In this document: in pieces, positions 39,073-51,777 of the stretch
Layout: the number at the start of each line of letters is the position of its first letter
Numbering within the stretch: the first letter of the stretch is position 1
The notes under the pieces: generated by a model
Database searches by the model: none
What the model saw: only the letters and a program-made list of their open reading frames with translations
Told to the model about the DNA's origin: nothing
Translations under genes and position numbers: made by a program
Assembly: GCF_000003815.2 (NCBI RefSeq)
Contig: NC_049980.1
Span: 15,867,576-15,931,575 of the forward strand
Source: Branchiostoma floridae
Lineage: Eukaryota; Chordata; Leptocardii; Amphioxiformes; Branchiostomatidae
Direction of reading: 5' to 3'
Length of the DNA stretch: 64,000 nucleotides

Positions 39073-40417
39073 GCTCTATGACATGCTGCTATAGCACAAC
39101 GAACCAAAGCCGGCCGTGCCTAGCATGGGCCGTAAACTTTGTTTGACACCTCGCCATAAATGGCACTTTGAACTGGTGTGTCAAGTGTGAACCAACAGTA
39201 TTAACAAGTCTGCAAAGCAAGGCGGTTATTTGTGTCTATACAAAAGTCTGTGATAAATGTTACATGTGATATTAGCAACAAAGTTATCAGTATGTGTCGT
39301 GTAGAGTGTAGAGGTTCCAGTTGATAGTAGCTAGGGAAGATTTCTTCATATTGACTTTCTTAGCTTTTGATGTGTTTGTCTAGGGAAGATACTTTACAGA
39401 TAACCACCTTCCTGATGCAATGAATATTCCCTGGACTGCACCGATAGGCTGTTAAAGTCAATATGAAAAATGACTCTGTTCTATAGTATGATAAATTGTG
39501 TGTTCACATGGAGAGTCAAAGTATTTATGTGATTGCTTGTTGCTGAGCAGTTTTAGTTATCTTTGTCAACTAAATAATAGCAGACTTCCTTTTAAGGCAG
39601 GGCATTCATTGGAATGTTTTGAATGTGTACAACAATTTGAAAGTTTGGTGCAGAAAGGACTGTTTTATCGTTAATCAAAATGCTTTTATTTTTTATCTAC
39701 CTCAGTTGCAGTTGTACATGATCAAAGTTTGAGCTGTTGCATGCATGATTGTATGGTCTCTGATAATGACTGGAGGCTTGCTAAACTTTCACTTGTAACT
39801 AGCCTAGTTACTAGTCATCTTCAATAGTTGCTGCCCCCAGTTCAGGAGTATAGCAAATATTGGAGGCTAACTAGAAACATGACTTACCTGGTCAGGTGAG
39901 AAAATTGTCCCAGATACAAAGTCTGTCACCTGTTTATATACAGGTTGTTCTCTCTATGCCAACAGTGATCTCACCTGACTCAGGAATGAACACAAAGTGT
40001 AACGTTACATTAAGTACAAGAAGTAAGTTCAATTTGTGTTTTAAGTCAAAATTATCCTAATAGCCAATATGAAAGTATGCATATTAGAACACAAATGTGA
40101 ATGAAGTTTTCAAATGATACTGCCTTGTGCCTTTAAAGGCTGGGTCAGTATCTGTAGTTTTCTTGAATAACTAGACTATATCTCCTGTTCTGACAGGATT
40201 CGTTGGTACCTTGTATGGAAAATTAATTGACAGACAAGTCTTCAGGTTCTCAGTTTCCTGTTGCTGATGCATGGAAACATGGACAGGCATCTTGCTGTGC
40301 AGCAGTTTGTTGAACTGACCACAATAGTTAAGTAGTAGCTGTTCACATGAGCTTGTCCCGAGGCTCTTGAGCAAGCATGTTGTTCTGTTACTGTATGTCT
40401 ATGTTTGAAAGTTGATT

Positions 40418-40423
40418 AATAAA
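40418..40423 (+). terminator. Poly(A) signal candidate
   Basis: AATAAA is followed by GTATATTGACGTTGTTATTT, a U/GU-rich downstream element. It could end an FBXO33 transcript with a very long 3'UTR. Confidence 0.35.
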
Positions 40424-40440
40424 GTATATTGACGTTGTTA

Positions 40441-43185
40441 TTTTCTGTTTCTTGCTTATGACCTTCACCAATAAGGTGGTGATTTCGGTAGCGTGTGTAT
40501 GTATGATAACAGTTGAACAGCATTAACTCAACCTATGGATGGATTGTCATGAAATTTCGTATGTGTCTTGTCCCATCAGAGAAATGATTATGATTTTGTC
40601 TACTGGCAATTTTGTTATGGGCACTTTGAATTTCCAGTTTTACTATTCCATGTTCTGAACAAGCTGTGGTCAGGATTTTGGGGTAATAGATAGCTCTTGT
40701 GCTCGGAAAGAAGTTTGGGTCCACTGGCAGATTTATTCATTTGTAACTTAAGGATCGTTTCAGCTGCAGGGTTTAAAACAGGATAATGCAAGGAGTGATG
40801 AATGAATTTTCACGATTTTTTAACTTTGATGAAAGCCAATGTAATGGTTGAGTTGATTATGCAAATTAGGACTTGATTAACGTGATAGATGAGGAAAAAT
40901 CATACCTCAATTTTGCTATATTGAAACTTACAGAAACTAAATATATGGCATGATTCAAGAACAGTATGGAATGGCAAAAATGTGAACCATGACCTAATTT
41001 GCATACTTTGTAATATGATGAGAAAATAAATGAGAAAATTGCATGCATGTACTAGTAATACCCAATAGGTCAAATATAGTTCCATGACATCACACCTTTT
41101 ATTTGCCAAGTAATATTAGACTTATCAAAGATAACTTTCAGTATGAATAAAGAGGAAGGTATAAAGAAGAAACATTTTTCTGACCTTTTAGCACCTAGCA
41201 AAAGCATGCCAGGATAATTTCGAAATCTGTTTACATGACCTACACTGTACATCACCAGCCCTGGTGATGAACAGTTAGTGACCCCAAAATCAGGTCGTAC
41301 AGTACAGTACATTGCGATGAAATTGAAGGTTCTCATATCAATTGTGTAGATTAGACCATGATTTGCATTAAAAAAAACATTTCATTATGTCAATCATCAC
41401 GAAAGGTGCCTGCCCAACACTGAATGAAAGTCTATCAACCTCTGCCTCATTGACTTATCCTCCTCCAAAGCTAGCGTCTCAACAACAACAACAACAACAA
41501 AACAGTCTCAAGCTAGCCGCTAGGGTGCCCATTTACTCCCTGCACCAAGAGCTATCCACCATTCAAACATTACGACAGTAGCGCTTCCAGGGCATTTGTT
41601 CTCAAGCTTTGAAACTACGCTGCAGTGCACCGGAATGTCGCTAGGAAGCAATGGTTACATGTTGTTTTTTCACCGAGGCTTATCCATCTACCAAATATCA
41701 TGAACATTCGTCCACAACATCTCGAGTTAGGTTTTCCATAAACAAACACATGTAAGTTCCAGTGCAGAACCATAGGAAGCTGCCAGTACACACCCATTCC
41801 CGAACTTGACCTTACACCGACCAACCTACCAAATATCATAAACATCCATCCACAACTTCTCGAGTTATGCATCCACATACAGCCACACCACCATGATAGT
41901 AAACTGAAAACATAACCTGGCAAAGGTAATGATGGAATATCCATACTAGTGACACATGTAGGTTAGATAAAAGTGAATATCATCAGTCATTATGTAACTT
42001 AGGACATGATTGGCACAGTTGATTCGGACTCGCTCAATAGTTTGATAAAGGGGTCCGAGAGTAGAACTTCTATTTATATTATACATGTAAGTGGTTTGGA
42101 TAAAGGACATGAGATAATACTATAGATTAGAAACCTCTTTACATATTTAATGCCATTTTTCGTGGAGATAGAAATATGTTACATATTTCATGTGCAGGGT
42201 AGGCCTAGTGAGTAGATTTTCCCACATACACGTTGATTTATGCGTTCGAACGTTCAGACTTAAACAAGAAGGACGCCCTTTGAAGACCTCAGCATATTTT
42301 AAGGGTATTATTCGTTACCAACATCAAATCAACTTTGTTCATTTCAGTGCTAATCGTCCCTCTGTACCTACGTGCATGGTTGCCATGGTTACAATTGATG
42401 CACTATTAGATTGACAGCCACCCGGGGAAACCGCATGCCATCTTTTGAAGTGGTACCATTTCCTGTCGGGTTCCTACGTCATTTTCCTCTCATGCTTAAA
42501 GCCAACGTTTGAAGACTTAATTTGATTTGGAGATCAAGATAGATCAAGCCCCTTTTATGCTTTACGATCTCACATGTCTTCCTTCTGGCCTTTTCTGTAA
42601 AACTTTGATATACATCTACAGCTGCACCGAAAACAAGCCAGAAACCTCCCTATGAACTTGGCTGATAAAAAAATAAGATTCAATATGATGCTGTTGATAC
42701 ATTCATAAGGTGGCCGTGTGCGGTTGTTTGTTCGCACGCGGTATTTTGGCGTCTTTTCATGTTTGATGTATTTAGAAAACAACATTCGGAATCTAGTTGT
42801 GCAGTTTATAACCTCACCGCCACTTGTACGGCATGACAGAATATGGCATAGAACGGGCAAACATTTGAACATATTGAAGGGAAGGGAAACACAGTGTAAA
42901 TGTTTCTTTAGGATAGTACGTCAGCGCGAAGGGTATAATTTTTCATTAATAAAACTCCATGGTGGCCAAACTCCCATGTAAGTGGTACGTAAGTGTACGG
43001 AGAGTGGCACAAACTCAATGTTCCACCACACCTGCATAATGCTTCATGGCAAATGTGGTCATTGAACTCTCGTTAAGACATGCCGCCCCCTCACGTGTCA
43101 GTTCCACTACTGCCGAGCGCTTAGACAGGTAAATAACCTCACTTCCTCATGGCCATGCGACGTGCAGTGTTCAATCTGGAATCTG
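40441..43185. other. Repeat-rich intergenic DNA
   Basis: The first 300 bases (GGATGGATTGTCATGAAATTTCG and following) look like the end of a dispersed repeat. A CAA trinucleotide run lies near 41482. The 41640-41905 part belongs to a repeat family listed separately. No gene recognised. Confidence 0.4.
41640..41905 (+). repeat. Dispersed repeat family R1, two units in tandem
   Basis: Two copies of a unit reading CTACCAAATATCATGAACAT, then CCACAACATCTCGAGTTA, occur about 130 bp apart. Related sequence recurs near 48360, 49350, 52460 and 62400. Confidence 0.6.
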
Positions 43186-43520
43186 AAAAAAGTTTTCGAC
43201 CATAATGTAAATCATACAAAGCAGTTGCAAAATGAGCACATATATGCCGGAAATTGAATAGAATATCGGAAAATGGATACTAATCCCATAGAATACCAAA
43301 ATGAATTGAAACGTCAAAGAAGCTTAAGGAGATGTGAAAGAACAAAAATTAAAAAATAGATATATACTGTACGGTATACGATACTCTGCCCAGTTCAACC
43401 TTCCTGACCACGAATATTTCATACTGAAGGGAACGTTGTTCTTTTTGGACAAACTTTTTTTATTCCCACGTTCGCATCGGTTTTCAGACGATGTCATTCA
43501 TATAATCAAATCAACATGGT
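43186..43520 (+). mobile_element. Dispersed element R2, copy 1 (truncated)
   Basis: It matches both parts of the element at 58842-59713 in the same order (GAGCACA..., TTTCATACTGAAGG, then ATATAATCAAATCAACATGG) but lacks about 450 bp of the middle. No clear left inverted repeat is present. Confidence 0.65.
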
Positions 43521-44557
43521 CTAACATCTGGACATGGCAACTTGATATGCTAACTTGTTTTCTCTTCAACATGGTACATATACGTTATATTCTCCGTGTT
43601 TCTCCATCTGATTACAAAAATTAATCGACTTCATTGTGAAAAGTTAGGTGAATCATTTATGTATCTTAAAGAAAACGGTCTTTACCATATTCAGGTAGTT
43701 GTTCAGCCAAATCAGGATGGCATACAGGCTGGTATTGCATATTGCATATTGCTGCGGCTCCCGATTCCAGTCGGCATAGAAACCATGCTACCAAAACAAC
43801 ATTGCTCCTTACAGTTTTATCGAAACAGCCAATCTGAAAGTGTATTTAAATGTACAAAACAGAATTCTACCCGTGCCCCCGTCCCTGGAATGCACTAAAA
43901 CAAGTTCAGACCGGTGGGGTGTTGTGCATTGTGTTGAATTCAAGGCGCCTTTCCCTCCATGTGCCAGGATGGACTTGATGAAGAGACAACAGATATTGTT
44001 TCACAAGGCGCAGGTGCGATTGTGAGGAGGAAGATTGGTTGAAAGGAAATTGGTATCAGCGCGGTTAGTGACCTTTTGCATAACCTGTAAACATACCAAT
44101 TTTGTACAATTGGTACAAGACCGGCCTGGAAGGTTTGATCCACTCAGACCGGGAAGGACCCCTGTGGGCGCAGTCACATACGCCGTGTTGTCGTCCTATA
44201 CCATCACTAACGTAGGACAGCGATGCATGTGTCATATTCTTGACAATGGTTGGTTTTGCTACAGCCTGCTTAAACAATCCATTGGCAAAACCGTACGACG
44301 ATAGCTCGATGTATGTGACTATGTCTATTCTTTCCGATAAGTACAATGCGGTCTTTAACATGCTCAAGGTCGTAGCTCTTTTCAAACACGGGACCTCCAA
44401 CTTCACGTCCCATCCAAGAAGACGCCATTTTTACGTGTGGGGAAAAAGGTGTCCGTCCAATGCCTTTTCTAAGAGCACACAGCAATAGGACTTGTTGATT
44501 CGGATTCGATCAAAGAACCTTTAGATTTTGATTCAACAACCCTAACGTTATAACATA
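43521..44557. other. Intergenic, no gene recognised
   Basis: Several short open frames on both strands, none with family motifs, splice partners or a signal peptide. Confidence 0.4.
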
Positions 44558-44660
44558 TTAGCCTGGTATCCAGCCGTATTATAGCTCCCGACTCTCTTCT
44601 GTCCTTGCGGAGAGGACAGAAGAGACTCGGGAGGTATAATACGACTGGATACCAGGCTAA
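44558..44660. mobile_element. Foldback MITE with near-perfect hairpin
   Basis: The ends TTAGCCTGGTATCCAG and CTGGATACCAGGCTAA are exact inverted copies. The stem continues through CGTATTATA, CTCCCGA and TTCTGTCCT to a loop of about five bases (TGCGG). The arm is about 49 bp with few mismatches. Confidence 0.85.
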
Positions 44661-45234
44661 CCAAACACACCATATACATTCATTCAAACATCAAGAACAA
44701 CAAAAACAGATTCGAAATGATTTTTTTTCTTTATCAGGCTGCCCACCTCCATAACAAGAAGAGTGCTTTTCCCGTCCTGTTTATATGTGTGTGTGTGTAA
44801 TCCGTACTAATTATCAACGATATTGGGACATGTCATTTGTTTGTATGTCAGCGACGGTGATTACATAGATAAAGATGAGAGAGAGATGATTTGCACGTCA
44901 CTGATTCTAACCTAGCAGAGCAATGGTTTGTACGTAATTGGTGGGCCATGAACCCACCCACAGCTCTACCTACTCCGGTCACTATGATATCCCTTATGGA
45001 TGGTAATCAATAGTTCACGCGTCACACCAATCTACTAATCACACAGCGCTGCGACCGAACGGTATGGCATTTGAAACGCAATCTCCGTAGACTCGCGAAG
45101 TGCAGCGTTTGATCAAGGATTTCAAAGATGGGAGACTTAAGCCAAATAATGTAGTTATTAGTGCTTCATATTTCTTTCGCAGTCTGCGAAGTCGTGTCCA
45201 GATGCTACAGAGAGGTCATTCATGATTATGCTAC

Positions 45235-45416
45235 GGTCACATTTCCAAATGGGCCGACCGGGTGTCTTTCGGGAACGAAAAGTATAATATAATATAAAAA
45301 TCAACAGAACACAAAGACCGTAAAAAAATCAATGATAATGATTTATGTATATTCCTTGATAGACACATTTTCTTTTTGCAAACATCCCGGCCAGACCTCG
45401 GTTTGGAAATATGACC
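45235..45416. mobile_element. 182-bp MITE-like element with terminal inverted repeats
   Basis: The left end GGTCACATTTCCAAATGGGC and the right end (reverse complement GGTCATATTTCCAAACCGAG) match for the first 15 bases but one, then both reach a CCGG-rich block. No coding content. A related block (CCGACCGGGCAGCTTTCGGG) lies near 47329. Confidence 0.6.
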
Positions 45417-46324
45417 TAAGCATTAGTCGTAAACACTTGAGAAATCCAGGTTACAGAAATGTCAAATGATGGGTTGGCGACAAGAATAGCAACCCACTAT
45501 GTGCTTGATCAAAGAAGGATGATTGAAATTTCGATATTAAACGAATGATTTGATTTTGATGAATGAAATTACTAACAGTCGGTTTAAATTCATAGATGGG
45601 ACCACTCCAACGTTACTATGACAAACAGTTTTCCATAAGGGGGGGGGGGGGGGGTATTGTAGCGTGCTTTAGATCGAACTTAAAGTCGCACCTTTCGACG
45701 GTTTCAATTTTATTCAGTGGTTAAACTTGTCGATGCATTATTTAGTTGCTTGGGGTTGGAGTCATGTATAATGAGCATAAACCTTAATTATGTCCCATTC
45801 GTTCCTCCTTAATATTGTGTCGACTACACATTTCATCTGTATACAACTGCTGTTACCTAAATCTAAGATGTAAGTTAGTCCACGTCGTTGGCTCGTTTGC
45901 GCACAGGTCGACTCCACCAAGCAGGGAAGCCATTTTGCGTTATCTCAGAGGGTTTGATAGCGCAATTTTCAGTAGAATTGGGAAGCAGGATACGGAATTT
46001 TCTGTAAACATTGTGTGCATGTTGGTCAGTCAACCGTTGTGTCCCCTTTGCTGAGACATTGCGAAAGACCATGTTACACAGTCCTGGAGTACTGTAGTGT
46101 CTGATCAAGAACTGAAAGACGATAAATCTTAATTTGAGTCGGCGCAAAACAAGGAAGCCCAAATCGCAACTGTCGCAACTGGCTGGGCGCTCCAAATCAC
46201 CTCGCGGCCCAGTGTGTGTTAACAGAAAACTCATGAGTCGACTCCGACTGAATCAATTGGGTATGGCCATTGAACCAAAGCAATATTCGCACATAACGCT
46301 GAAAGGTTAAGTGTTGGTCCATTG
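45417..46324. other. Intergenic, with a 16-base G run
   Basis: A G homopolymer lies at 45639-45654. No gene recognised. Confidence 0.4.
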
Positions 46325-46752
46325 ACAACAGAAAAAATGCAAACATGAATGTTCGCACATCCAGCACCAGCTACCTGACCCATCCATTCGAACATAAATA
46401 AAACTTTAAAAAATATAAATAAAGCAATAAATCTATGATAAAGATAATTCTGCATAGATTCTTTGGAATGGTCTGTATGATTCAACGGAACAATTCGTGT
46501 GCGTGTGCGTGTGCGTGTGCGTGTGCGTGTGCGTGTGCGTGTGCGTGTACGTGTATGTGCTTACATGCGTGTAATTTAAACACAACAGAAAAAATGCAAA
46601 CATGAATGTTCGCACATCCAGCACCAGCTACCTGACCCATCCATTCGAACATAAATAAAACTTTAATAAATATAAATAAAGCAATAAATCTATAATAAAG
46701 ATAATTCTGCATAGATTCTTTGGAATGGTCTGTATGATTCAACGGAACAATT
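46325..46752 (+). repeat. 171-bp direct duplication around a hexanucleotide microsatellite
   Basis: 46325-46495 and 46582-46752 differ at only two positions. Between them is a (CGTGTG)n array, about 46496-46560. This is a recent duplication or an assembly effect. The His/Thr-rich frames across it are the array translated. Confidence 0.9.
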
Positions 46753-48229
46753 TTGGAATGGTGATTGATGTATCGTGTATCTGGTAACTGTTACTGTTAT
46801 CCTTGTTCATACGATGAAACGTTAAGGAAATTTACAGTAGAAAAGAACAATCACGGCAAGATCAAATTCTACTACATAAGTACTGTTACATAAAACTCCA
46901 CTACAAAAGGTGCTTAAGTTTTGAGAAGTATTACAACAGCTAAAATAGACAATTAAAAATAGACATGATTTGGTGATCTAGCTACAAAATGCAACACCTA
47001 GTGGTATTTATATAGATTTCTATATCAAGCTCTGCGTTTAATGGCTTAAAATATGGTTAACGTGATGCGAATTTTCCTAGGTATAAAAACAGAATTTCTC
47101 TTAAGTGAATTCGAAGTGGCCGTGGGGCATCTCGTCACAACCATCCCGACAGAAACAGCTGCGTTGCCTGGGAACAGATTGGCACCAGCTTTCTGGCTCA
47201 TTTCTATCTCTGTCGTGAATAAAGAAAATTTATAGATAGAATGTCCCTGTAGCTGGTAGCAGCCTCACAGTTGAGCTCATGTTTTCCATTCGTTTATAAG
47301 GCCTACGTCTAAATTCCAGACCGGGGCCCGACCGGGCAGCTTTCGGGATGTATAAGACACCAAAAGACAGAAAACTACACAAGACGTAATAAAGAGAACA
47401 GTAGTGGACATTATTGATGTATCTTTTTACGTATAGATTTCTATTTTTCGTTTCCACAAACAGCCCAACAGGCCCAGGTTCAATCCTAGGAAAGGATCGG
47501 TTGGGACTGCACCTGTCTTTCAGAAGGGACGTAAATTCATGAGGGTTTGTGTTTGATTAAGTGTCTCGAGCACATTAAATAGGAAGGGTTAGAAGCACCC
47601 CCCCCCCCCCCGACATACCTTGCAACTAAGATAGGAAGAAAACTTGCTGCACCAGGCTCTACAAGGGTCCGCACGAACGAATTGTGGAATCCGACCGATT
47701 AAAAAAAAATCATCAAAACATTAAAATAAAGTCACTGTTTTGGTCATTATTCTACATCATAACTCTACATGTACCTTATTACACTGAAAATGGTATTCAC
47801 AGCGCATGAATGCGAATTCACTATGTTGTGACAACGTCTTGAATGCTGGGGAGCTCTTGGTAGGCCAGCGCAAAATAGGGGACTTGGCGCGGCTCGATTC
47901 ACTATTTTTCATCAGCACTGGAAATGAACTGACGCTAATATGTTCAAAATTAGTCTCCAAATTTTCTGGAAATATGCCATGTATGTCTTATGATGGTGTA
48001 AGACCCTTAGCATAAGTCTTACATGTTACATACCACTAAGATAATTTATAAGTTTTTCCTGCCTTATTCAAAACAATTTCCAAGTAAATTCTAATTCACA
48101 TACTTAACACTATTTTTATCTACATTACCAAAAATGATGAAAATCAACCAATTCCTTCTCTTCCCGCAATCTCGAACAATTGTGCTTTTAGGGTAGCCAA
48201 ACCCCATCCCCCTTCTCACCCATGACCAA
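46753..48229. other. Intergenic, no gene recognised
   Basis: AT-rich. It contains a 14-base C run (47598-47611) and, near 47329, a second copy of the CCGACCGGG block seen in the MITE at 45235. No coding frame has support. Confidence 0.4.
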
Positions 48230-48440
48230 AAGTTGCATGTCACCCTAAATCCGCGACAGTAACTCGTCTAGAGTAGGAGATACAAAATCAGCTGCGCTAT
48301 CATAGAAAGTCACTAGGAGCCTATGATCGAACTTCTCCCTTGTTTTGCAGACACCAACCCATGTACCTTTCAGAAAGATCCACCCACAAGTTCTCAAGTG
48401 TTACTGTACATCCGGATCCACAAACAAGTAGAGCTGAAAC
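48230..48440 (+). repeat. Dispersed repeat family R1 relative
   Basis: AGATCCACCCACAAGTTCTC followed by a degenerate AAGTGTTAC corresponds to the CATCCACAACTTCTCGAGTT unit at 41840. Confidence 0.4.
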
Positions 48441-48671
48441 ATAAACCTTTCTACCGTAGCGATGATAATAGCATGTGATCTTTAAGTCAAATTCGTCTTT
48501 TTGATAGATCGCTCTGGTATGGCAATAAGAATCGGATGAAAGCATGATCATTATCCCAACATACTTTCAACTCTTGTGATCCAATAAGAGAATTATTTTA
48601 TTTTGGTTAAAGCTCTCAGTGACGTGAGTCGATTAGGGAGTCCCGATCAAATATCAATATCAACTAGAGTT

Positions 48672-49404
48672 CGGTGACCTCATACCTCCATGAAATATCT
48701 AAAGCGTTTGTACATTTTATGCAAATGACTTGCACATTTACATGATTTAGGCATGGTGATGTAAATCACTGACTAACATACACATGTGACAAGTATAGAA
48801 TTCCCATCATTAATCATAAAGCGGTTTTGTAATTTTCGCATACATTATGCAAATCAGTTCCTCATAAGCATATTTGGTATCTGCTTATGTTCCATCTATC
48901 ATAATTTACATGTGTTACATTTATTTAAGTGGAATTACTACATCAATCATGCAAATTAATTCCTCATTTGCATAACATGAATATCATTATGAACATCTTT
49001 GCCAAAGCTACCTGCATGCCTAAAATTATGTCAATCCGAAATTCCTTTCTGCAGTTATCCCCTTTGAAATGTCTTGACAAAAATGCTCCTGCAGTTCCAA
49101 AGGGGGCTGAAACATACCCCATAAAAATGTTAGGGGGCTTAAACATACCCCACTTTGTCATGACGCTGACGCTAGGAGCCCCAAAATTATGTCACTTATT
49201 CCTGAGCACAAGAGCTATCTAATACTTAAAATTCGTGACCATATCTTGTTCGGAGCACGATATGGCAAAACCGGAAGTTGCGCTGCAGTACCAAGGGAAG
49301 CCACTAGGGGGCCCAAAATCTAACTATTTCCAGCTTTTATCACACCCCACCAACACACCAAGTATGAAACCAATCCATCCAGCCGTTCTTGAGTTACCAT
49401 GTAC

Positions 49405-49438
<34 letters not shown>

Positions 49439-49480
49439 GCTGTGAAAATATAATCTCCATGACATTTCATGGAGATAATA
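48672..49480 (+). repeat. Dispersed repeat R1/R3, long copy
   Basis: It starts GGTGACCTCATACCTCCATG and runs through TATGCAAATGACT, AAAGCTACCTGCATGCCTAA and GCCACTAGGGGGCCC to CCATCCAGCCGTTCTTGAGT. The same order is found at 62036-62600. An (ACAG)n tract lies at 49404-49434. The end reads TCCATGACATTTCATGGAGA, a short inverted repeat. Confidence 0.65.
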
Positions 49481-49844
49481 AGCTATTGGAATTGGGTTTG
49501 GTCTAGGGCTGGGAAAAGTATAGTCTAGAATGCATGTTTTTCTTCAACAAATCACCTTTTCTGGTCCACCAAAGTCACTTGAAACGGGGCCTTCTGCTTG
49601 ATTTCACTGACAGGTCATAGACAAACACCTCCCGATGCAAACCTTCTATACCACCTGCCTCTTTTCTTACAGTGTTACACTTTTAATTTCCCCAATAATT
49701 AGCTGTGTTCTGCATACCAACCAAGAGGAATTTTGCCAAATATATCGTAGCAAACTATGACGGCATACCAGAAAAAATGCCTGGTTGCTTGATTACACCA
49801 CTATTAAGCGTTATTTGATTCAGAAATGATGACGTCTAGCCATT

Positions 49845-50063
49845 TTAGTGTTGCGCCAGCCCCCTTTCTTTGACAGACCAATGGCAAGGAAGAATGACAA
49901 ACCAACCGGCCTTTGGTTGAAGCCGTCTTTCATAACGGGCATCTTCTACCGACATCCCCACGCCTGCACTCCCGCTACCGATCTTCTTCACAGGAAAAAA
50001 GGTTGGTTCCTCCGCAGTCTTACTTTCATTAGGTGGGTCATTTCTTAGCTGCTCTTCGGACAT
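49845..50063 (-). CDS. Isolated 72-codon frame, possible first exon
   Basis: The minus-strand ATG at 50063 has context GAGGAAAGATGTCCG. The frame (MSEEQLRNDPPNESKTAEEP at the start, then PVKKIGSGSAGVG) has codon use and GC content unlike its AT-rich surroundings. No family recognised and no clear donor identified. It may be a first exon, a small gene or chance. Confidence 0.2.
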   Translation of the reverse strand: MSEEQLRNDPPNESKTAEEPTFFPVKKIGSGSAGVGMSVEDARYERRLQPKAGWFVILPCHWSVKERGLAQH

Positions 50064-51777
50064 CTTTCCTCTCGTGTTAAAAACTCGGTTTATTTGATAT
50101 TTCTCCCCCGAACCGCCCGGGTCAGGTGAGTTTTTTTATCGTTTTTACGCCTCTACAACATGTGTGTGAAAAGAGGAGAAAATAAACGAATAAAATCGTC
50201 AAGTATATGGACATATTTGGATCGAAGTATACATTCATAGGCAACAAGTGGCCTTAAAGATTATAAGAAACGGGGTTGCTGTTTTTGCTTTTGCCCGTCC
50301 ATAGCTGCGGATGTAGGGTTTGGCAAGCAATCTACGCGCATATGCATAATGGAATGGACAGCTGTGTACACTTTCTCAGATCAGACAGTCTGTATGGTCA
50401 AATGTATGTCAGAGGCAGATTGGAGCCCGTCTGGTGTTTTCATGATTGTAAAAATAAACCGCCCGTGTTTCAGGAGTGTTTCTTTTATACAAACCAATTC
50501 ACGTACAGTAGCGCAAATTAGCTTTTTGTAGCCGAAATCACCAATTCCTCACCAATCATCCCCAGCAATCTCCGCAAATAGCTTTTTACACAAACACACC
50601 AACTGCTTTCTGTTCAGCACCAAGGACAGGTTGAGAACACCAGCTGCGACGGTACATTAGTACATTTTCTCATCACATGCTGCATGCCTACATGAAGGAG
50701 AAAACGTACGCCAAGATGGGAGTTCTCTTACCAAGATGTAATACGCCGTATTTGATTTAGCAACTTCTGATCTTCCAAACACTTGTAGCGTATTGACAAC
50801 GAACACATGACACACAGTCTACATACAGAAAATATCCTATTAGCCTGGCCATTCCAAATGGTTTGATAGTCAAAACACCTATTTAGAAAGCATTTACATT
50901 GTATACTCTAATCTGCATTAATCTGGAATTATCAAAGACAATCCTAAGCCCATCGCTCCTCTGGGATCGTTTTTGTATGTATCTAAATATTTGGAAACAC
51001 CCAAACAACATTATCCTGTCATGGCAGAGCGTATCGTTACAAACATTAGCCATTGATCCCGATAAACTTGGATTTTGATGTCATATTACCGTGGTCAAAG
51101 TGACGAACTGTAATTCCTACATGACAACATGTATGTCCTTGAGTTAAAGTGAGATTTAGAACGTATGTTTTTCTTCTACAGTACAAATACTACCATCCAT
51201 TCGACCTTTTCCGTCCCCTTTCTGTTGGGATCCCATAATCGCTGCTACCATATCTAAAAGGAGCGTAATGATCCTTGGCTGCATTTACTGTGTCTGGGAC
51301 TTTGTCGTCCATTACTGTTGTACTGAACATTTGTTGAATACTAGGTCCTTTCTTTGTATTTTCTAACAAGCGCCCCACTAGCTAGCTTGGATATCAGGGT
51401 AAGTCTCTTGTCACGTCCATACGATGTTTGAGTCACAGCTGCCAAGGGTTTTCGCGTTATGATCACGACGCACAGGTTCATTATCCTAAAGAACTGGAGG
51501 CGGTTGTCAGAAAAATCATCACGACTCTTCAAATGTCGGTCCTCTCATTGATGAAGAAATATGATGGGAGGTTAGACTGGTGCGCAGTGGACGTCAGCGT
51601 CCTTTTCATGTCTGGTGTGCATCTTGAGATGACAGCTATGGTAGACAGGCAACGATCCAGATGTAAGATTCGTCGCATGACAATGAGCGTTTAAAATACT
51701 ATATTGATACTTTAGAATGCAATTGTCGACTCCAAAAACGAAGATGAAGATGTACGAACAAAAATGAAAAATATATT
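50064..51777. other. Intergenic; one minus-strand frame of unclear status at 51190-51378
   Basis: The minus-strand frame 51378-51190 reads coding-like (FSTTVMDDKVPDTVNAAKDH, then FRYGSSDYGIPTERGRKR) and ends in TAG, as a last exon might. No family recognised. The rest shows nothing supportable. Confidence 0.25.

Larger units (their letters stand above)
34773..40440 (+). other. AT-rich tract after FBXO33: possible long 3'UTR
   Basis: About 5.6 kb with no plus-strand coding frame of note and little of the repeat content seen further on. Candidate AATAAA signals occur near 36618 and 37238, and at 40418-40423 there is one with a GT-rich downstream element. The stretch could be a long 3'UTR or ordinary intergenic DNA. 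A minus-strand frame at 38287-39072 is listed separately. Confidence 0.35.

Noticed and set aside
46433..46742. His/Thr- and His/Ala-rich frames
   Set aside because: They arise from the (CGTGTG)n array and its duplicated flanks.
47470..47520. tRNA-like GGTTCAATCCT
   Set aside because: No A box, acceptor stem or anticodon arm at the right spacing.
49404..49434. Possible CRISPR-like short repeats
   Set aside because: A simple (ACAG)n microsatellite in an animal genome; no spacers.
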